Part shown: positions 24,041-32,709 of the stretch, one piece after another
How positions within the stretch are numbered: position 1 is the stretch's first letter
Layout: every line of letters begins with the position of its first letter
Assembly (NCBI GenBank): GCA_900100895.1
Contig: FMTX01000018.1
Coordinates: 16,207 to 80,206, forward strand
Length of the DNA: 64,000 nucleotides
Source: Lachnospiraceae bacterium YSD2013
Lineage (GTDB): Bacteria > Bacillota > Clostridia > Lachnospirales > Lachnospiraceae
Direction: 5' to 3'
Notes under the pieces: generated by a model
Told to the model about the DNA's origin: nothing
Seen by the model: the letters and a program-made list of their open reading frames with translations, nothing else
Database searches by the model: none
Program-made: the position numbers and the translations under genes

Positions 24041-25024
24041 TCAGTACTTTTTGACGCTTACTTCACCGCTTGAAAGGGTCTCTTCGTGTCCGTCCTCGTA
24101 GCGCACTTGGAGGCCGCACTTGTCGTCGATGCCCGTCACCAGCGCATACTTTTTCTTGGTATTTTCTTTGAACGTTTCTACGCGGACGTACTTGCCGATG
24201 AGCATGGAGAGGTCGCGGTACTCCTGTACAAAGTCGGGGTGATTGCCGTGCACGTAGGAAAGAAGTTCTGTGATAAATTTTGCCGCGAGTTTCTCTCTTG
24301 CGCCTTCCTGTCTTTCTGTCAGTAAGAATCCTGCGATGTCCTTAAGCTTGCCGGGGAAGCCTTCGTAAGGGTCATAGATGTTGGTGCCTGCGCCGATTAC
24401 CACGTGGGAAAGGCTCATGTCCTCTACCGAAGCTATGCCTTCGGTGAGAATGCCGGCAACCTTCTTGTCTTCTAAGAATATGTCGTTGACCCACTTAATC
24501 TTAGTATCGATTCCGAGGGCGCTTTTAATGGACTTGCTGAGAGCTACCGCGGTCATGCAAGTATAGAGTGCTGCTTCCGAAAAGTCTGCCTTGGGGTAGA
24601 TAAGGAAGCTCATGTAGAGTCCGGTATCCTTGGGTGAGTAGAACTCGCGTCCTCTTCTGCCTCTGCCTGCGGTCTGTCTGCCGGCGATGAACACTGCTTC
24701 CTCGCCCGGATGCTCCTTGGCATATTTAAGGGCTTCGTCATTGGTGGAGCCGACTTCGTCGTAGATAAAGAGTTTAGGCGTATTCGCGCCGGTCTCTGCA
24801 AGATAAGTTACTATCTTCTCGGCGTCGATGGATTCCTGCACGGCTTTCAGTCTGTAACCTCTGTTGGTGACTGCCTCGATTTCGTGGCCTTCTTTTTCCA
24901 GAGTCTTGATACCTTTCCAGACTGCCGCGCGGGTTACAAAAAGGCGCTTTGCTATGTCTTCGCCCGAGATAAAGGCGGTGCCGTTTTCTTTTAATATGTT
25001 AAGAATTTCGTCTTTGGTTTTCAT
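24041..25024 (-). CDS. birA: Bifunctional biotin ligase and biotin repressor
   Basis: The protein of about 327 residues has an N-terminal winged helix (KDEILNILKENGTAFISGEDIAKRLFVTRAAVWKGIKTLEKEG) and a biotin protein ligase domain (GSTNDEALKYA, AGRQTAGRGRRGREFYSPKDTGLYMS with the biotinyl-AMP loop, IKWVNDIFLEDKKVAGILTEG) plus the C-terminal SH3-like domain. I use ATG 25024 (MKTKDEILN) with GGAG upstream; the frame continues to 25189, but that stretch lies over the operators and bioY promoter. It faces bioY, with shared TGTAAAC repeats between. It attaches biotin to carboxylases and, as biotinyl-AMP complex, represses transport. Confidence 0.94.
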   Translation of the reverse strand: MKTKDEILNILKENGTAFISGEDIAKRLFVTRAAVWKGIKTLEKEGHEIEAVTNRGYRLKAVQESIDAEKIVTYLAETGANTPKLFIYDEVGSTNDEALKYAKEHPGEEAVFIAGRQTAGRGRRGREFYSPKDTGLYMSFLIYPKADFSEAALYTCMTAVALSKSIKSALGIDTKIKWVNDIFLEDKKVAGILTEGIASVEDMSLSHVVIGAGTNIYDPYEGFPGKLKDIAGFLLTERQEGAREKLAAKFITELLSYVHGNHPDFVQEYRDLSMLIGKYVRVETFKENTKKKYALVTGIDDKCGLQVRYEDGHEETLSSGEVSVKKY

Positions 25025-25047
25025 AACTTTGTTCTCCGTTTTTCCGA

Positions 25048-25145
25048 GATTGTAAACTTTTAATGTAAACCTCTTGAAATTATCTGCGGGTTTTCGTACA
25101 CTCACATAGGTTTGATTGTAAACCACGCGTGATTGATTGTAAACC
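25048..25145. promoter_or_regulatory. BirA-box-like repeats between birA and bioY
   Basis: Four copies of TGTAAAC in the same direction start at 25051, 25064, 25117 and 25138; three have the fuller form ATTGTAAAC and three end in AAACC. One sits in the palindrome GGTTT-gattgt-AAACC (25109-25124). The half-site resembles the clostridial BirA half-site (TTGTAAAC). The usual inverted partner (GTTTACAA at a 15-base spacing) is not seen. Location and half-site support BirA control of both genes; the direct arrangement is unusual. Confidence 0.65.
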
Positions 25146-25171
25146 ATTTCTTTATCAAGGAGAGTGAATAA

Positions 25172-25711
25172 ATGTCTAAAAATGTCCAAAGAATAACCTT
25201 CATCGGGCTCGCCGCAGCCATCATCTGCGTACTCAGTCCCTTTACAATAGCTATACCGATAAGTCCCGTGCCGATTTCGCTTTGCATCTTCGCTATTTAC
25301 ATTGCAGTGTACGCTTGCGGAATGCTAGACGGAACAATCGCAGTGCTTGTATACCTCTTAATCGGTGGTGTCGGTGTTCCCGTCTTCTCAGCTTTCTCCG
25401 GCGGATTTGCCAAGCTTGCGGGTCCCACAGGTGGATACATGATCGGTTACATTTTCGTAGCTTTGATTGCCGGTTTCTTTATCGATAAGTTCCCGAAGAA
25501 ACCTTACATGCACGCAGTTGGCATGATACTCGGTACCGCAGTCTGCTACACCTTCGGAAGCCTCTGGCTTGCTCACCAGGCAGGCATGAGCTTAAAAGCA
25601 GCTTTTGCTGCCGGCGTAATCCCCTTCATCCCCGCCGATGCAGTTAAAATTGCTGTCGCTATCCCCGTGGGAATGGCTATCAGAAAAGCACTTGTGAAGA
25701 TCAAAAAATAA
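25172..25711 (+). CDS. bioY: BioY-family biotin transporter (ECF substrate-binding component)
   Basis: The 179-residue membrane protein has six hydrophobic segments and the BioY signatures ITFIGLAAAIICVLSP, IPISPVPISLCIFAIY and GPTGGYMIGYIFVALIAGF. It captures biotin at the membrane and works alone or with a shared ECF energising module encoded elsewhere. Ribosome site AAGGAGAG. It is divergent from birA and preceded by BirA-box-like repeats, so it should be turned on when biotin is short. Own terminator follows. Confidence 0.95.
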   Translation: MSKNVQRITFIGLAAAIICVLSPFTIAIPISPVPISLCIFAIYIAVYACGMLDGTIAVLVYLLIGGVGVPVFSAFSGGFAKLAGPTGGYMIGYIFVALIAGFFIDKFPKKPYMHAVGMILGTAVCYTFGSLWLAHQAGMSLKAAFAAGVIPFIPADAVKIAVAIPVGMAIRKALVKIKK

Positions 25712-25727
25712 TATAGACTAACGTCAA

Positions 25728-25752
25728 AAGGCCCGATACTGTCGGGTCTTTT
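25728..25752 (+). terminator. bioY terminator
   Basis: The stem GGCCCGAtA / TGTCGGGTC is followed by TTTTTC. Confidence 0.75.
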
Positions 25753-25765
25753 TCTTTGGCCATAA

Positions 25766-25806
25766 ATGCGAAACGGGCCCACAGATAAATCTGCGAACCC
25801 GCTTCC
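25766..25806 (-). terminator. probable glyA terminator
   Basis: An imperfect hairpin on the minus strand (AGCGGGTTCGCAGA / TCTGtGGgCCCGTTT) lies just after the glyA stop; the T-run is weak. Confidence 0.5.
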
Positions 25807-25817
25807 ATAAAGAGAAG

Positions 25818-27056
25818 TTAGATTAAGGGATATGCTTTGGTAAGTTCAAGAATACGTGCCTTAGTGGGCTCGATTGCTGCCTCGCCGCCTTTGATGATGC
25901 TTGCGATGCAGTCAGCGATAACGTCCATGTCGGCTGTGTTCATGCCGCGGCTGGTAACTGCGGGAGTTCCGAGACGGATACCGGAAGTAACGAAAGGCTT
26001 CTGGGGGTCGTTCGGAATCGTATTCTTGTTGGCAGTGATGTGAGCGGCGTCAAGCCATTTCTCAACTGCTTTGCCGGTAAGACCGAAGTTGGTGAGGTCG
26101 ACAAGCATTAAGTGGTTGTCGGTACCGCCGGATACGATCTTAACGCCTCTGCTCATGAGACCCTTGCAAAGAGCCTGAGCATTGTTGATAATGTTCTGCT
26201 GATAAACCTTGAATTCGGGCTGAAGTGCTTCCTTGAAGCAAACTGCCTTACCTGCAATAACATGCATGAGAGGGCCGCCCTGAATTCCGGGAAAGATTGC
26301 TTTGTTAAAGTTGAACTTGTCCTGTACATCCTGATTGCAAAGGATGAGTCCGCCACGGGGGCCTCTTAAGGTCTTGTGTGTGGTGGTGGTTACGACATCT
26401 GCGATGCCGATGGGTGACTCGTGAAGGCCTGCAGCTACAAGACCTGCGATGTGAGCCATATCTACCATAAGTACTGCGCCGCAATCGTCCGCAGCCTTTC
26501 TGAATTTCTTAAAGTCAATTGCACGTGCATAAGCGGAAGCGCCTGCGATGATGAGCTTGGGCTTATGTTCCATGGCAAGATCGTACATCTTGTCATAATC
26601 AAGGAATCCGTCGTCGTTAACGCCGTAAGGTACGATGTTGAAGTACTTACCGGACATGTTAACCGGGCTTCCGTGTGTAAGGTGTCCGCCGTGGTCGAGG
26701 TTCATGCCCATTACGGTGTCACCGGGATTAAGAATTGCAAACTGCACTGCCATATTGGCCTGTGCGCCTGAGTGAGGCTGAACGTTTGCGTAATCGCAAC
26801 CGAAAAGTTCCTTGGCTCTGTCGATTGCAAGATTTTCAACAACGTCTACGCAATCACATCCACCGTAGTAGCGCTTTCCGGGATATCCTTCAGCGTACTT
26901 GTTGGTAAGGGGGCTGCCCATTGCAGCCATAACTGCCTTGCTAACCCAGTTCTCGGAAGCGATGAGTTCGATATGATCGTTCTGTCTCTGCTGTTCGTTA
27001 ACAATGGCTTCGGCGATTTCAGGATCAACTTTCTTGATTTCGTCAAAAGAATACAT
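25818..27056 (-). CDS. glyA: Serine hydroxymethyltransferase
   Basis: The 412-residue PLP enzyme interconverts serine and glycine with tetrahydrofolate. Visible blocks are [55 protein letters not shown] and the PLP-lysine motif [19 protein letters not shown]. The length is normal. Ribosome site GAGGAGAG. Monocistronic, with a clear promoter 55 bases upstream. Confidence 0.97.
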   Translation of the reverse strand: MYSFDEIKKVDPEIAEAIVNEQQRQNDHIELIASENWVSKAVMAAMGSPLTNKYAEGYPGKRYYGGCDCVDVVENLAIDRAKELFGCDYANVQPHSGAQANMAVQFAILNPGDTVMGMNLDHGGHLTHGSPVNMSGKYFNIVPYGVNDDGFLDYDKMYDLAMEHKPKLIIAGASAYARAIDFKKFRKAADDCGAVLMVDMAHIAGLVAAGLHESPIGIADVVTTTTHKTLRGPRGGLILCNQDVQDKFNFNKAIFPGIQGGPLMHVIAGKAVCFKEALQPEFKVYQQNIINNAQALCKGLMSRGVKIVSGGTDNHLMLVDLTNFGLTGKAVEKWLDAAHITANKNTIPNDPQKPFVTSGIRLGTPAVTSRGMNTADMDVIADCIASIIKGGEAAIEPTKARILELTKAYPLI

Positions 27057-27111
27057 TTCTAACTTCTCTCCTCTTTATTGTTTTAATCCTTTAGCACGTT
27101 AAATTGGTATC

Positions 27112-27139
27112 ATTATAGCATAATAAATTGCCTTTGCAA
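27112..27139 (-). promoter_or_regulatory. glyA promoter
   Basis: TTGCAA (27134-27139), 16 bases, TATAAT (27112-27117) on the minus strand. No riboswitch-length leader follows. Confidence 0.65.
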
Positions 27140-27287
27140 GTCCCAAATTGATTTTTTCGCAAAATTTCTGAAAAAATACAATCATGCGTGCCAAACGACC
27201 AATAACAATGTTACAGATTTACAAGCGGTTTGTAAATTGATAAAATAAAGAAAAGTAAACTATTTCTATATTTCAGGGGGTTCATGC

Positions 27288-28256
27288 ATGTTCTTTTTCC
27301 TTGTTAATCCGGCTTCCAAATCAGGCCACGGTATGAAGGTGTGGAAAACGGTCAGCTCATATCTTAATGAAAGAAACGTTGAGTATGAGGTGTTCTTTAG
27401 TAAGCGCCCAGGCCATGTTCAGGAGCTTATGTACGATATATGCAGTAAGAATCTGGAAAAAGACGGTCGCATCAACGTGGTAATACTCGGCGGCGACGGC
27501 ACCTTCAACGAGGCGATTCAGGGAGTTATTTCTTTTGACAAGGTTAATATAGGATATATTCCGACGGGTTCCAGCAACGATTTTGCCAGGGCGCTTCCCT
27601 ATGTGGACGACCCCGTTGAGAATGTTAAGAAAATTATAGAGTGCGAGACGCCTCTTAAATATGACCTCGGCAGACTTAAATACGAAGGCACGATCAAAGA
27701 ACGCTCTTCCGCTTCAAGCGGTTCCATGGCAGCTACGAGATATTTCAACGTATCCTGCGGTATAGGCTTTGATGCGGCTGTATGCGAAGAGGCTCTACAT
27801 TCCCGCGCCAAGGACTTTCTTAATAAGTTTGGGCTCGGTAAGCTTGCCTACGGATTGATTGCCATTAAGCAGATCTTCGGGGCTAAGCTCTGTGATGCGA
27901 AGCTTATTTTTGAAGACGGTGAGGTTGTGGAGATTAAGAAGTGCAGATTTGTGGTAGGTATGAACACCTGCTACGAAGGCGGCGGATACAAGTTCGCTCC
28001 CACTGCCGTTCCCGACGACGGGTTCCTCGACATCTGTACCGTCGGCAACATCAGTGCTTTAGGTGTAATTCTCGCTCTTCCGAGCGGCATGAAGGGTAAC
28101 CATGTTAAGAAGAAAAATATCCATTTATATCACGTGAAGAGCTACGAAATCACCGCCGACAAGCCCCTCTGGGTACACACCGACGGTGAGGTCCATGCCA
28201 AAGCCGACCACATCAAGGTTTCGGTGATTCCGGGAGCACTTAATTTCTTATTCTAA
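27288..28256 (+). CDS. Diacylglycerol kinase-family lipid kinase (YegS/DgkB type)
   Basis: The 322-residue protein has the family start FFLVNPASKSGHGMKVWK, the nucleotide motif VVILGGDGTFNEAIQGV and GYIPTGSSNDFARAL, followed by the beta-sandwich C-terminal domain with YEGGGYKFAPTAVPDDGFLDICTV. It phosphorylates a lipid hydroxyl, probably diacylglycerol, and works at the inner face of the membrane. Ribosome site CAGGGGG. Monocistronic with its own terminator. Confidence 0.93.
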   Translation: MFFFLVNPASKSGHGMKVWKTVSSYLNERNVEYEVFFSKRPGHVQELMYDICSKNLEKDGRINVVILGGDGTFNEAIQGVISFDKVNIGYIPTGSSNDFARALPYVDDPVENVKKIIECETPLKYDLGRLKYEGTIKERSSASSGSMAATRYFNVSCGIGFDAAVCEEALHSRAKDFLNKFGLGKLAYGLIAIKQIFGAKLCDAKLIFEDGEVVEIKKCRFVVGMNTCYEGGGYKFAPTAVPDDGFLDICTVGNISALGVILALPSGMKGNHVKKKNIHLYHVKSYEITADKPLWVHTDGEVHAKADHIKVSVIPGALNFLF

Positions 28257-28272
28257 ACTAATCGGCAACATA

Positions 28273-28305
28273 AAAGAGTCGCTGCGTATTCGCAAGCGAC
28301 TCTTT
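28273..28305 (+). terminator. lipid kinase terminator
   Basis: The 11-base stem AAAGAGTCGCT / AGCGACTCTTT is followed by a T-rich tail. On the minus strand it also lies just past the small FeoB-partner gene and may serve it. Confidence 0.85.
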
Positions 28306-28310
28306 CTTAT

Positions 28311-28457
28311 TCATTCATGTATGTTGCAGTTTGAGCAGTCACCCGAGCATCCGTCACACCCGGACCTGCCTTTCTTACGTGAAGATATACGCGAGAATAC
28401 GGCCAGTCCCGCCAGTATTGCTATCACAGCCACAATAATAATCGATGCAGTATTCAC
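28311..28457 (-). CDS. FeoB-associated Cys-rich membrane protein (48 residues, GTG start)
   Basis: A single hydrophobic helix (TASIIIVAVIAILAGLAVF) is followed by a basic turn (SRKKGRSG) and the cysteine cluster CDGCSGDCSNC. This matches the small Cys-rich proteins that follow feoB in Clostridia and may pass or sense ferrous iron. The start is GTG 28457, with AGGAG 7 bases upstream, 10 bases after the feoB stop. It is co-transcribed with feoB. Confidence 0.85.
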   Translation of the reverse strand: MNTASIIIVAVIAILAGLAVFSRISSRKKGRSGCDGCSGDCSNCNIHE

Positions 28458-28467
28458 TGTAATTCTC

Positions 28468-30840
28468 CTAAAAAATCATGTTGCCGATTACATTAACGAG
28501 CATGCCGCATATCCATGCCACTGCGCACTGGAACAGCACCATAAAGAGTGCATACTTTCTGCCGAGCTCTCTCTTAACGGAAGCTACAGCCGCCACACAG
28601 GGAGTGTACAGCAGGCAGAATGTGAGGAGCGCCGCAGCACTGACCGTTGTCATAGCCGCAAGCATTGCAGTCTCGCTTCCGAATAATACGAGGAGGGTTG
28701 AGACCACGCTTTCTTTGGCCATGAAGCCGGTGATGAGGGCTGTGGAAAATCTGTAATCGTTAAAGCCGAGAGGCTTGAAAATCGGTGCGATGAAGCCTGC
28801 TATGGTAGCAAGTATGCTGTCGCTCGGGTCAGCCACCGCCGTCAGCGTAAAGTCAAAGGTCTGAAGCAGCCACACCACAATCGTAGCCACGAAAATGATG
28901 GTGAAAGCTCTCTGTAGGAAATCGCGCGCCTTGTCCCACAATAAGTGAAGCACGTTCTTGGCGCCGGGGATGCGGTAATTGGGAAGCTCCATTACGAAAG
29001 GCACCGGCTCGCCTTTAAAAACCGTCTTCTTAAAAAGAAAGGCCGTCACAATACCCACCAGAATTCCCAGCACGTAAAGTGCCACCATCACAAGCCACGC
29101 GCAATTCGGGAAGAACAGCGTTGCGAAGAAGCCATAAATCGGAAGCTTGGCGGAACAGCTCATGAAGGGTGTAAGTAAGATTGTCATCCTGCGGTCTCGC
29201 TCGGACGGAAGGGTTCTCGCCGCCATAACACCCGGCACCGTACATCCGAAGCCTATAAGCATCGGCACGATACTGCGTCCCGAAAGACCCAGCTTACGAA
29301 GAAGCTTGTCCATTACGAAAGCGACTCTTGCCATATATCCCGAGTCTTCGAGCATCGACAGGAAAAAGAACAACGTCACGATAATCGGCACGAAGCTTAC
29401 CACGCTGCCGACACCGCCGAAAATAGCATCAATTACAAGCGACTGCACCGTTCCGTTAACGTTCCAGCGCTCAAAAGCATCGCCCACAACTCCCGCGAGC
29501 GATTCTATCAGAAACTGAAGGCCGTCTTGCATCCACGCGCCTATAACGTTAAATGTCAGATAGAATACAAGCGCCATAATCAGCACGAAAATCGGTATTG
29601 CCGTGTACTTGCCGGTAAGAAGCCTGTCTATCTTACGGCTTCTCTCGTGCTCCTTGGACTCGGCGGGCTTAACAACCGCCTTGTCACAGAGCTTGCCGAT
29701 AAAAGAAAACCTCATGTCCGCGATGGCTGCCTGGCGGTCGAGGCCGCGTTCTTTCTCCATTCTGCGGATAATCTGCTCTACCATGCCGGCTTCGTCGGGC
29801 GCAAGTTTCAGGGCTTTCTTAATAAGAGAGTCGCCCTCCACAAGCTTGCTGGCTGCGAACCTCACGGGAATGCCCGCTGCCGTAGCCTTGTCCTCAATAA
29901 GATGCATGATACCGTGAAGGCAGCGATGAACCGCGCCGCCGTGGTCCTCCTTATCGCAGAAGTCCTTGCGGCCGGGGCGCTCGCAGTACTTGGCGATATG
30001 AACCGCGTGCTCCACAAGCTCCTGAACACCTTCGTTCTTAGACGCCGAAATCGGAACCACCGGTATTCCCAGCGCTTCCTCAAGGTCGTTGACTCTTATG
30101 TGTCCGCCGTTACCTCTCACCTCGTCCATCATGTTGAGGGCGAGCACCATGGGAACGTCAAGTTCCATAAGCTGCATGGTAAGGTAAAGGTTTCTCTCTA
30201 TGTTAGTGGCATCTACGATATTGATGATGCCCGTAGGTTTCTCGTTGATAATGAACTGTCTCGACACGATTTCCTCGCTCGTGTAAGGAGACAGCGAATA
30301 AATGCCCGGAAGGTCTGTAACCTCGGTGCCGGGACGTCCCTTAATGGCGCCGCTGATGCGGTCTACCGTAACTCCCGGAAAGTTGCCCACATGGCGGTTG
30401 GCACCCGTTAACTGATTGAACAGCGTCGTCTTACCGCAGTTCTGATTGCCTGCCAGGGCAAAAGTAAGAAGCGTGCCCTCCGGAAGCGGATTCTCGTCGG
30501 CCTTACTGTGATAACGACCTTCCTCACCGAGTCCCGGGTGGTCCGTGTGGTTCTTAAGAGTAAGAACACCCTTAGGCTTCTCGGGCTGATTCTCAGGCTT
30601 CACGTATGTGTGCGCGCTTTCCTCGTCAACCTCTATCTGCTCTGCATCGGCAAGTCTCAAGGTTAACTCATAGCCGTGTATCATAAGCTCCATCGGGTCG
30701 CCGAGAGGCGCAAGCTTCATAACAGTCACTTCCACACCGGGTATCAGTCCCATGTCGAGGAAATGCTGCCTCAAACTTCCGCTTCCTCCCACCACCTTTA
30801 CGGTAGCGCTTTGTCCTATCGGTAATTCTTTAAGTGTCAT
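28468..30840 (-). CDS. feoB: FeoA-FeoB fusion, ferrous iron transporter
   Basis: The 790-residue protein begins with an FeoA SH3-like domain (1-75; MTLKELPIGQSATVKVVGG, LRQHFLDMGLIPGVEVTV). A linker and the FeoB G domain follow (G1 GNQNCGKTTLFNQLTG, G3 DLPGIYSLSPYT, G4 NMMD), then the membrane part with two gate regions (SCSAKLPIYGFFATLFF; YTPCVAAVASVKRELG). FeoA and FeoB are usually separate genes, so this is a natural fusion. It imports Fe(II). Its ATG overlaps the stop of the upstream nucleotidase gene (ATGA). The Cys-rich partner follows. Confidence 0.96.
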   Translation of the reverse strand: MTLKELPIGQSATVKVVGGSGSLRQHFLDMGLIPGVEVTVMKLAPLGDPMELMIHGYELTLRLADAEQIEVDEESAHTYVKPENQPEKPKGVLTLKNHTDHPGLGEEGRYHSKADENPLPEGTLLTFALAGNQNCGKTTLFNQLTGANRHVGNFPGVTVDRISGAIKGRPGTEVTDLPGIYSLSPYTSEEIVSRQFIINEKPTGIINIVDATNIERNLYLTMQLMELDVPMVLALNMMDEVRGNGGHIRVNDLEEALGIPVVPISASKNEGVQELVEHAVHIAKYCERPGRKDFCDKEDHGGAVHRCLHGIMHLIEDKATAAGIPVRFAASKLVEGDSLIKKALKLAPDEAGMVEQIIRRMEKERGLDRQAAIADMRFSFIGKLCDKAVVKPAESKEHERSRKIDRLLTGKYTAIPIFVLIMALVFYLTFNVIGAWMQDGLQFLIESLAGVVGDAFERWNVNGTVQSLVIDAIFGGVGSVVSFVPIIVTLFFFLSMLEDSGYMARVAFVMDKLLRKLGLSGRSIVPMLIGFGCTVPGVMAARTLPSERDRRMTILLTPFMSCSAKLPIYGFFATLFFPNCAWLVMVALYVLGILVGIVTAFLFKKTVFKGEPVPFVMELPNYRIPGAKNVLHLLWDKARDFLQRAFTIIFVATIVVWLLQTFDFTLTAVADPSDSILATIAGFIAPIFKPLGFNDYRFSTALITGFMAKESVVSTLLVLFGSETAMLAAMTTVSAAALLTFCLLYTPCVAAVASVKRELGRKYALFMVLFQCAVAWICGMLVNVIGNMIF

Positions 30841-31754
30841 TTACTCTTACCCTTTTCTACGTACGGAACTCTGGCGCTTGGCACCACCTCGGACGCGGGC
30901 GTAGTATGAATCGCCTGATCGTCAAAGAAAATGTGCGCCCCGAATGCCTCCAGCACGTCTCTTTTCGAAACTCCTCCGAGGAAAAATGCCTCATCGATAC
31001 GCACATTCCAGGCTCTCAAGGTTCTGATGACACGCTCGTGAGCCGGCGCGCTTCTTGCGGTAACAAGCGCGGTGCGAATAGGCACGTTCTCCGGCGGAAA
31101 TTCTTTCTGTATATTGGAAATTGTCTTTAAAAACTTGGCAAAAGGTCCCTGGGGAAGAGGCTTGTCCGCGTTCTTACGCTCATTTTCCTCAAAGGCCTCC
31201 AAACCTTCTTTTTGATATATCATCTCGGACTCGTCGGTAAATAAAACCGCGTCACCGTCGAAAGCTATACGAATCTGACTGATCTCCTCCGATGCGTCGT
31301 AATCGCTGTCCACATCGTTGCAGATGATACCTGCCGCGATGCCCGAATTGATGGCTGACTGCACATCATCCTCATACGCCGACAAAAAAAGGTCCGTCTT
31401 AAACGCATTTAAATAAGGTGCAAGGCTTCCTCCGCTTGAAAGCACAGCTCTTGTGATGTTGAGGCCATAGTACTCAATCGAGTTAAACACTCTTAACGAC
31501 GTATCAGCGCTGTTACGTGACATAATGATGACTTCCACCATGTCCTTGCTTTCGTTAAGCTCGTTAAGCTGCAAAAGCGCCTTGATAAGCTTAAAACCGG
31601 GGCCCGGCTTCAAAATTTCTTTTTCATGAGCCACCTGATAATCGCAGAAAGCCTTCACGCCCTCGCGCTCGAATATCTCGTTCTCGTAACTTAAGTCAAA
31701 AAGCGCTCTCGACGAAACGCCTACCACAAGTCTGTTTTCAAGATTGTATGCCAT
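30837..31754 (-). CDS. 5'-nucleotidase (cytosolic nucleotidase-like family)
   Basis: The 305-residue protein matches the bacterial 5'-nucleotidase family related to cytosolic 5'-nucleotidase I: LENRLVVGVSSRALFDLSYEN, VIIMSRNSADTSLRVFNSIEYYGL, FLSAYEDDVQSAINSGIAAG, and later IAFDGDAVLFTDESE and FLGGVSKRDVLEAFGAHIFFDDQ. It should dephosphorylate nucleoside monophosphates. Ribosome site GGAGGAG. It is coupled to feoB through a 4-base overlap; the functional link to iron uptake is not obvious. Confidence 0.88.
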   Translation of the reverse strand: MAYNLENRLVVGVSSRALFDLSYENEIFEREGVKAFCDYQVAHEKEILKPGPGFKLIKALLQLNELNESKDMVEVIIMSRNSADTSLRVFNSIEYYGLNITRAVLSSGGSLAPYLNAFKTDLFLSAYEDDVQSAINSGIAAGIICNDVDSDYDASEEISQIRIAFDGDAVLFTDESEMIYQKEGLEAFEENERKNADKPLPQGPFAKFLKTISNIQKEFPPENVPIRTALVTARSAPAHERVIRTLRAWNVRIDEAFFLGGVSKRDVLEAFGAHIFFDDQAIHTTPASEVVPSARVPYVEKGKSK

Positions 31755-31769
31755 ATGCTCCTCCGGAGC

Positions 31770-32222
31770 TTAACGAAGCCTCAAGCACTCATACTTGGCA
31801 TGGGTCTCAAGACAGCTCATAAGCTCATTGTATCTGTCTTCTGTCTTACCGTCTTTAATATCAAGGTCCAAAGAAACCGCCATCGTATTAATCATGGTAT
31901 CCGTAATGCGGGGGCGAAGGTGAGCCAGCACCTTAATGCGCTCCTCGTAAGTCTCGGCATCCAGGAACTCCATAAGTCCCGGGTCAAGACATGAATCAGT
32001 CTTCTCGAATCTGTACTGCTGCGTAACTTCGGGATATTTCTGTCTGTCCACCTCGCTCATGAACATATCGAGAGGTCTCGCATACACGCCTCCCTCTCCG
32101 TAAAGCGCTCTGTATATTACAAGCGTCTCGCGGGTCTCAGAATGAGTGGCAAGTGTCACTATCTGGTAAAGGTTGCCTTTAAAGTGGCGATATACTTCGT
32201 TTTCTTTGGGATCGGGTCTCAT
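31770..32222 (-). CDS. DUF1653-domain protein
   Basis: The 150-residue protein has an N-terminal DUF1653 domain (EVYRHFKGNLYQIVTLATHSETRETLVIYRALYGEG and PLDMFMSEVDRQKYPE) and a helical C-terminal extension of about 70 residues (MEFLDAETYEERIKVLAHLRPRITDTMINTMAVSLDLD). The molecular function of the domain is unknown. Its ATG overlaps the stop of the upstream gene (TAATGAG) with a ribosome site inside that gene. Confidence 0.85.
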   Translation of the reverse strand: MRPDPKENEVYRHFKGNLYQIVTLATHSETRETLVIYRALYGEGGVYARPLDMFMSEVDRQKYPEVTQQYRFEKTDSCLDPGLMEFLDAETYEERIKVLAHLRPRITDTMINTMAVSLDLDIKDGKTEDRYNELMSCLETHAKYECLRLR

Positions 32223-32593
32223 TATTCCTCATTTCCGGAAAAAGAAAGCCTCACCGTGGCGCCGTCTACACCTAAATCCACCGCTTCAAGCTGCTCACGG
32301 ATGTATTCTCTCTCCTCTGTATTAAAATATTTAGGTAAATTGATTACCACTTCGTATTCAAGTGTGCGGCCGTCGTTGCATCGTTTCGTAAGGTTGATGC
32401 CTGCGGTGGAGGCCTTGCAGCTCTTTAAAACTGCCTTTAATTCATGTCTGTATTCAAGCTCCTGCTCGTCTGTTCCCTCAAATGGATTGTGGGGCTTAGC
32501 CAAAGAATGAAGCGTGAATAAGCCGAATATCATAATGACTATAAAAGTCAATATAAGTAATGCAAGTCCTGTTTTTCTGTTAATCGCTCTCAT
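32222..32593 (-). CDS. Small membrane-anchored protein
   Basis: The 123-residue protein has one N-terminal helix (TGLALLILTFIVIMIFGLFTL) and a small alpha/beta extracytoplasmic domain (LEYRHELKAVLKSCKASTAGINL, TLEYEVVINLPKYFNTEEREYIREQLEAV). ATG 32593 with GGAGG upstream is preferred over the frame opening at 32749, which lies inside holA. Family not recognised. It is followed without a gap by the DUF1653 gene. Confidence 0.75.
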   Translation of the reverse strand: MRAINRKTGLALLILTFIVIMIFGLFTLHSLAKPHNPFEGTDEQELEYRHELKAVLKSCKASTAGINLTKRCNDGRTLEYEVVINLPKYFNTEEREYIREQLEAVDLGVDGATVRLSFSGNEE

Positions 32594-32709
32594 AATGAAT
32601 ACCTCCGTGAACTGTAAACTCTTGATTTGTCTTATCTTTGAGTATAAGTTATCACAGTGGGTGTCCAATATAAGGTACAGCGCTCGGCATTTTTCGAAGT
32701 TTATTGGCG

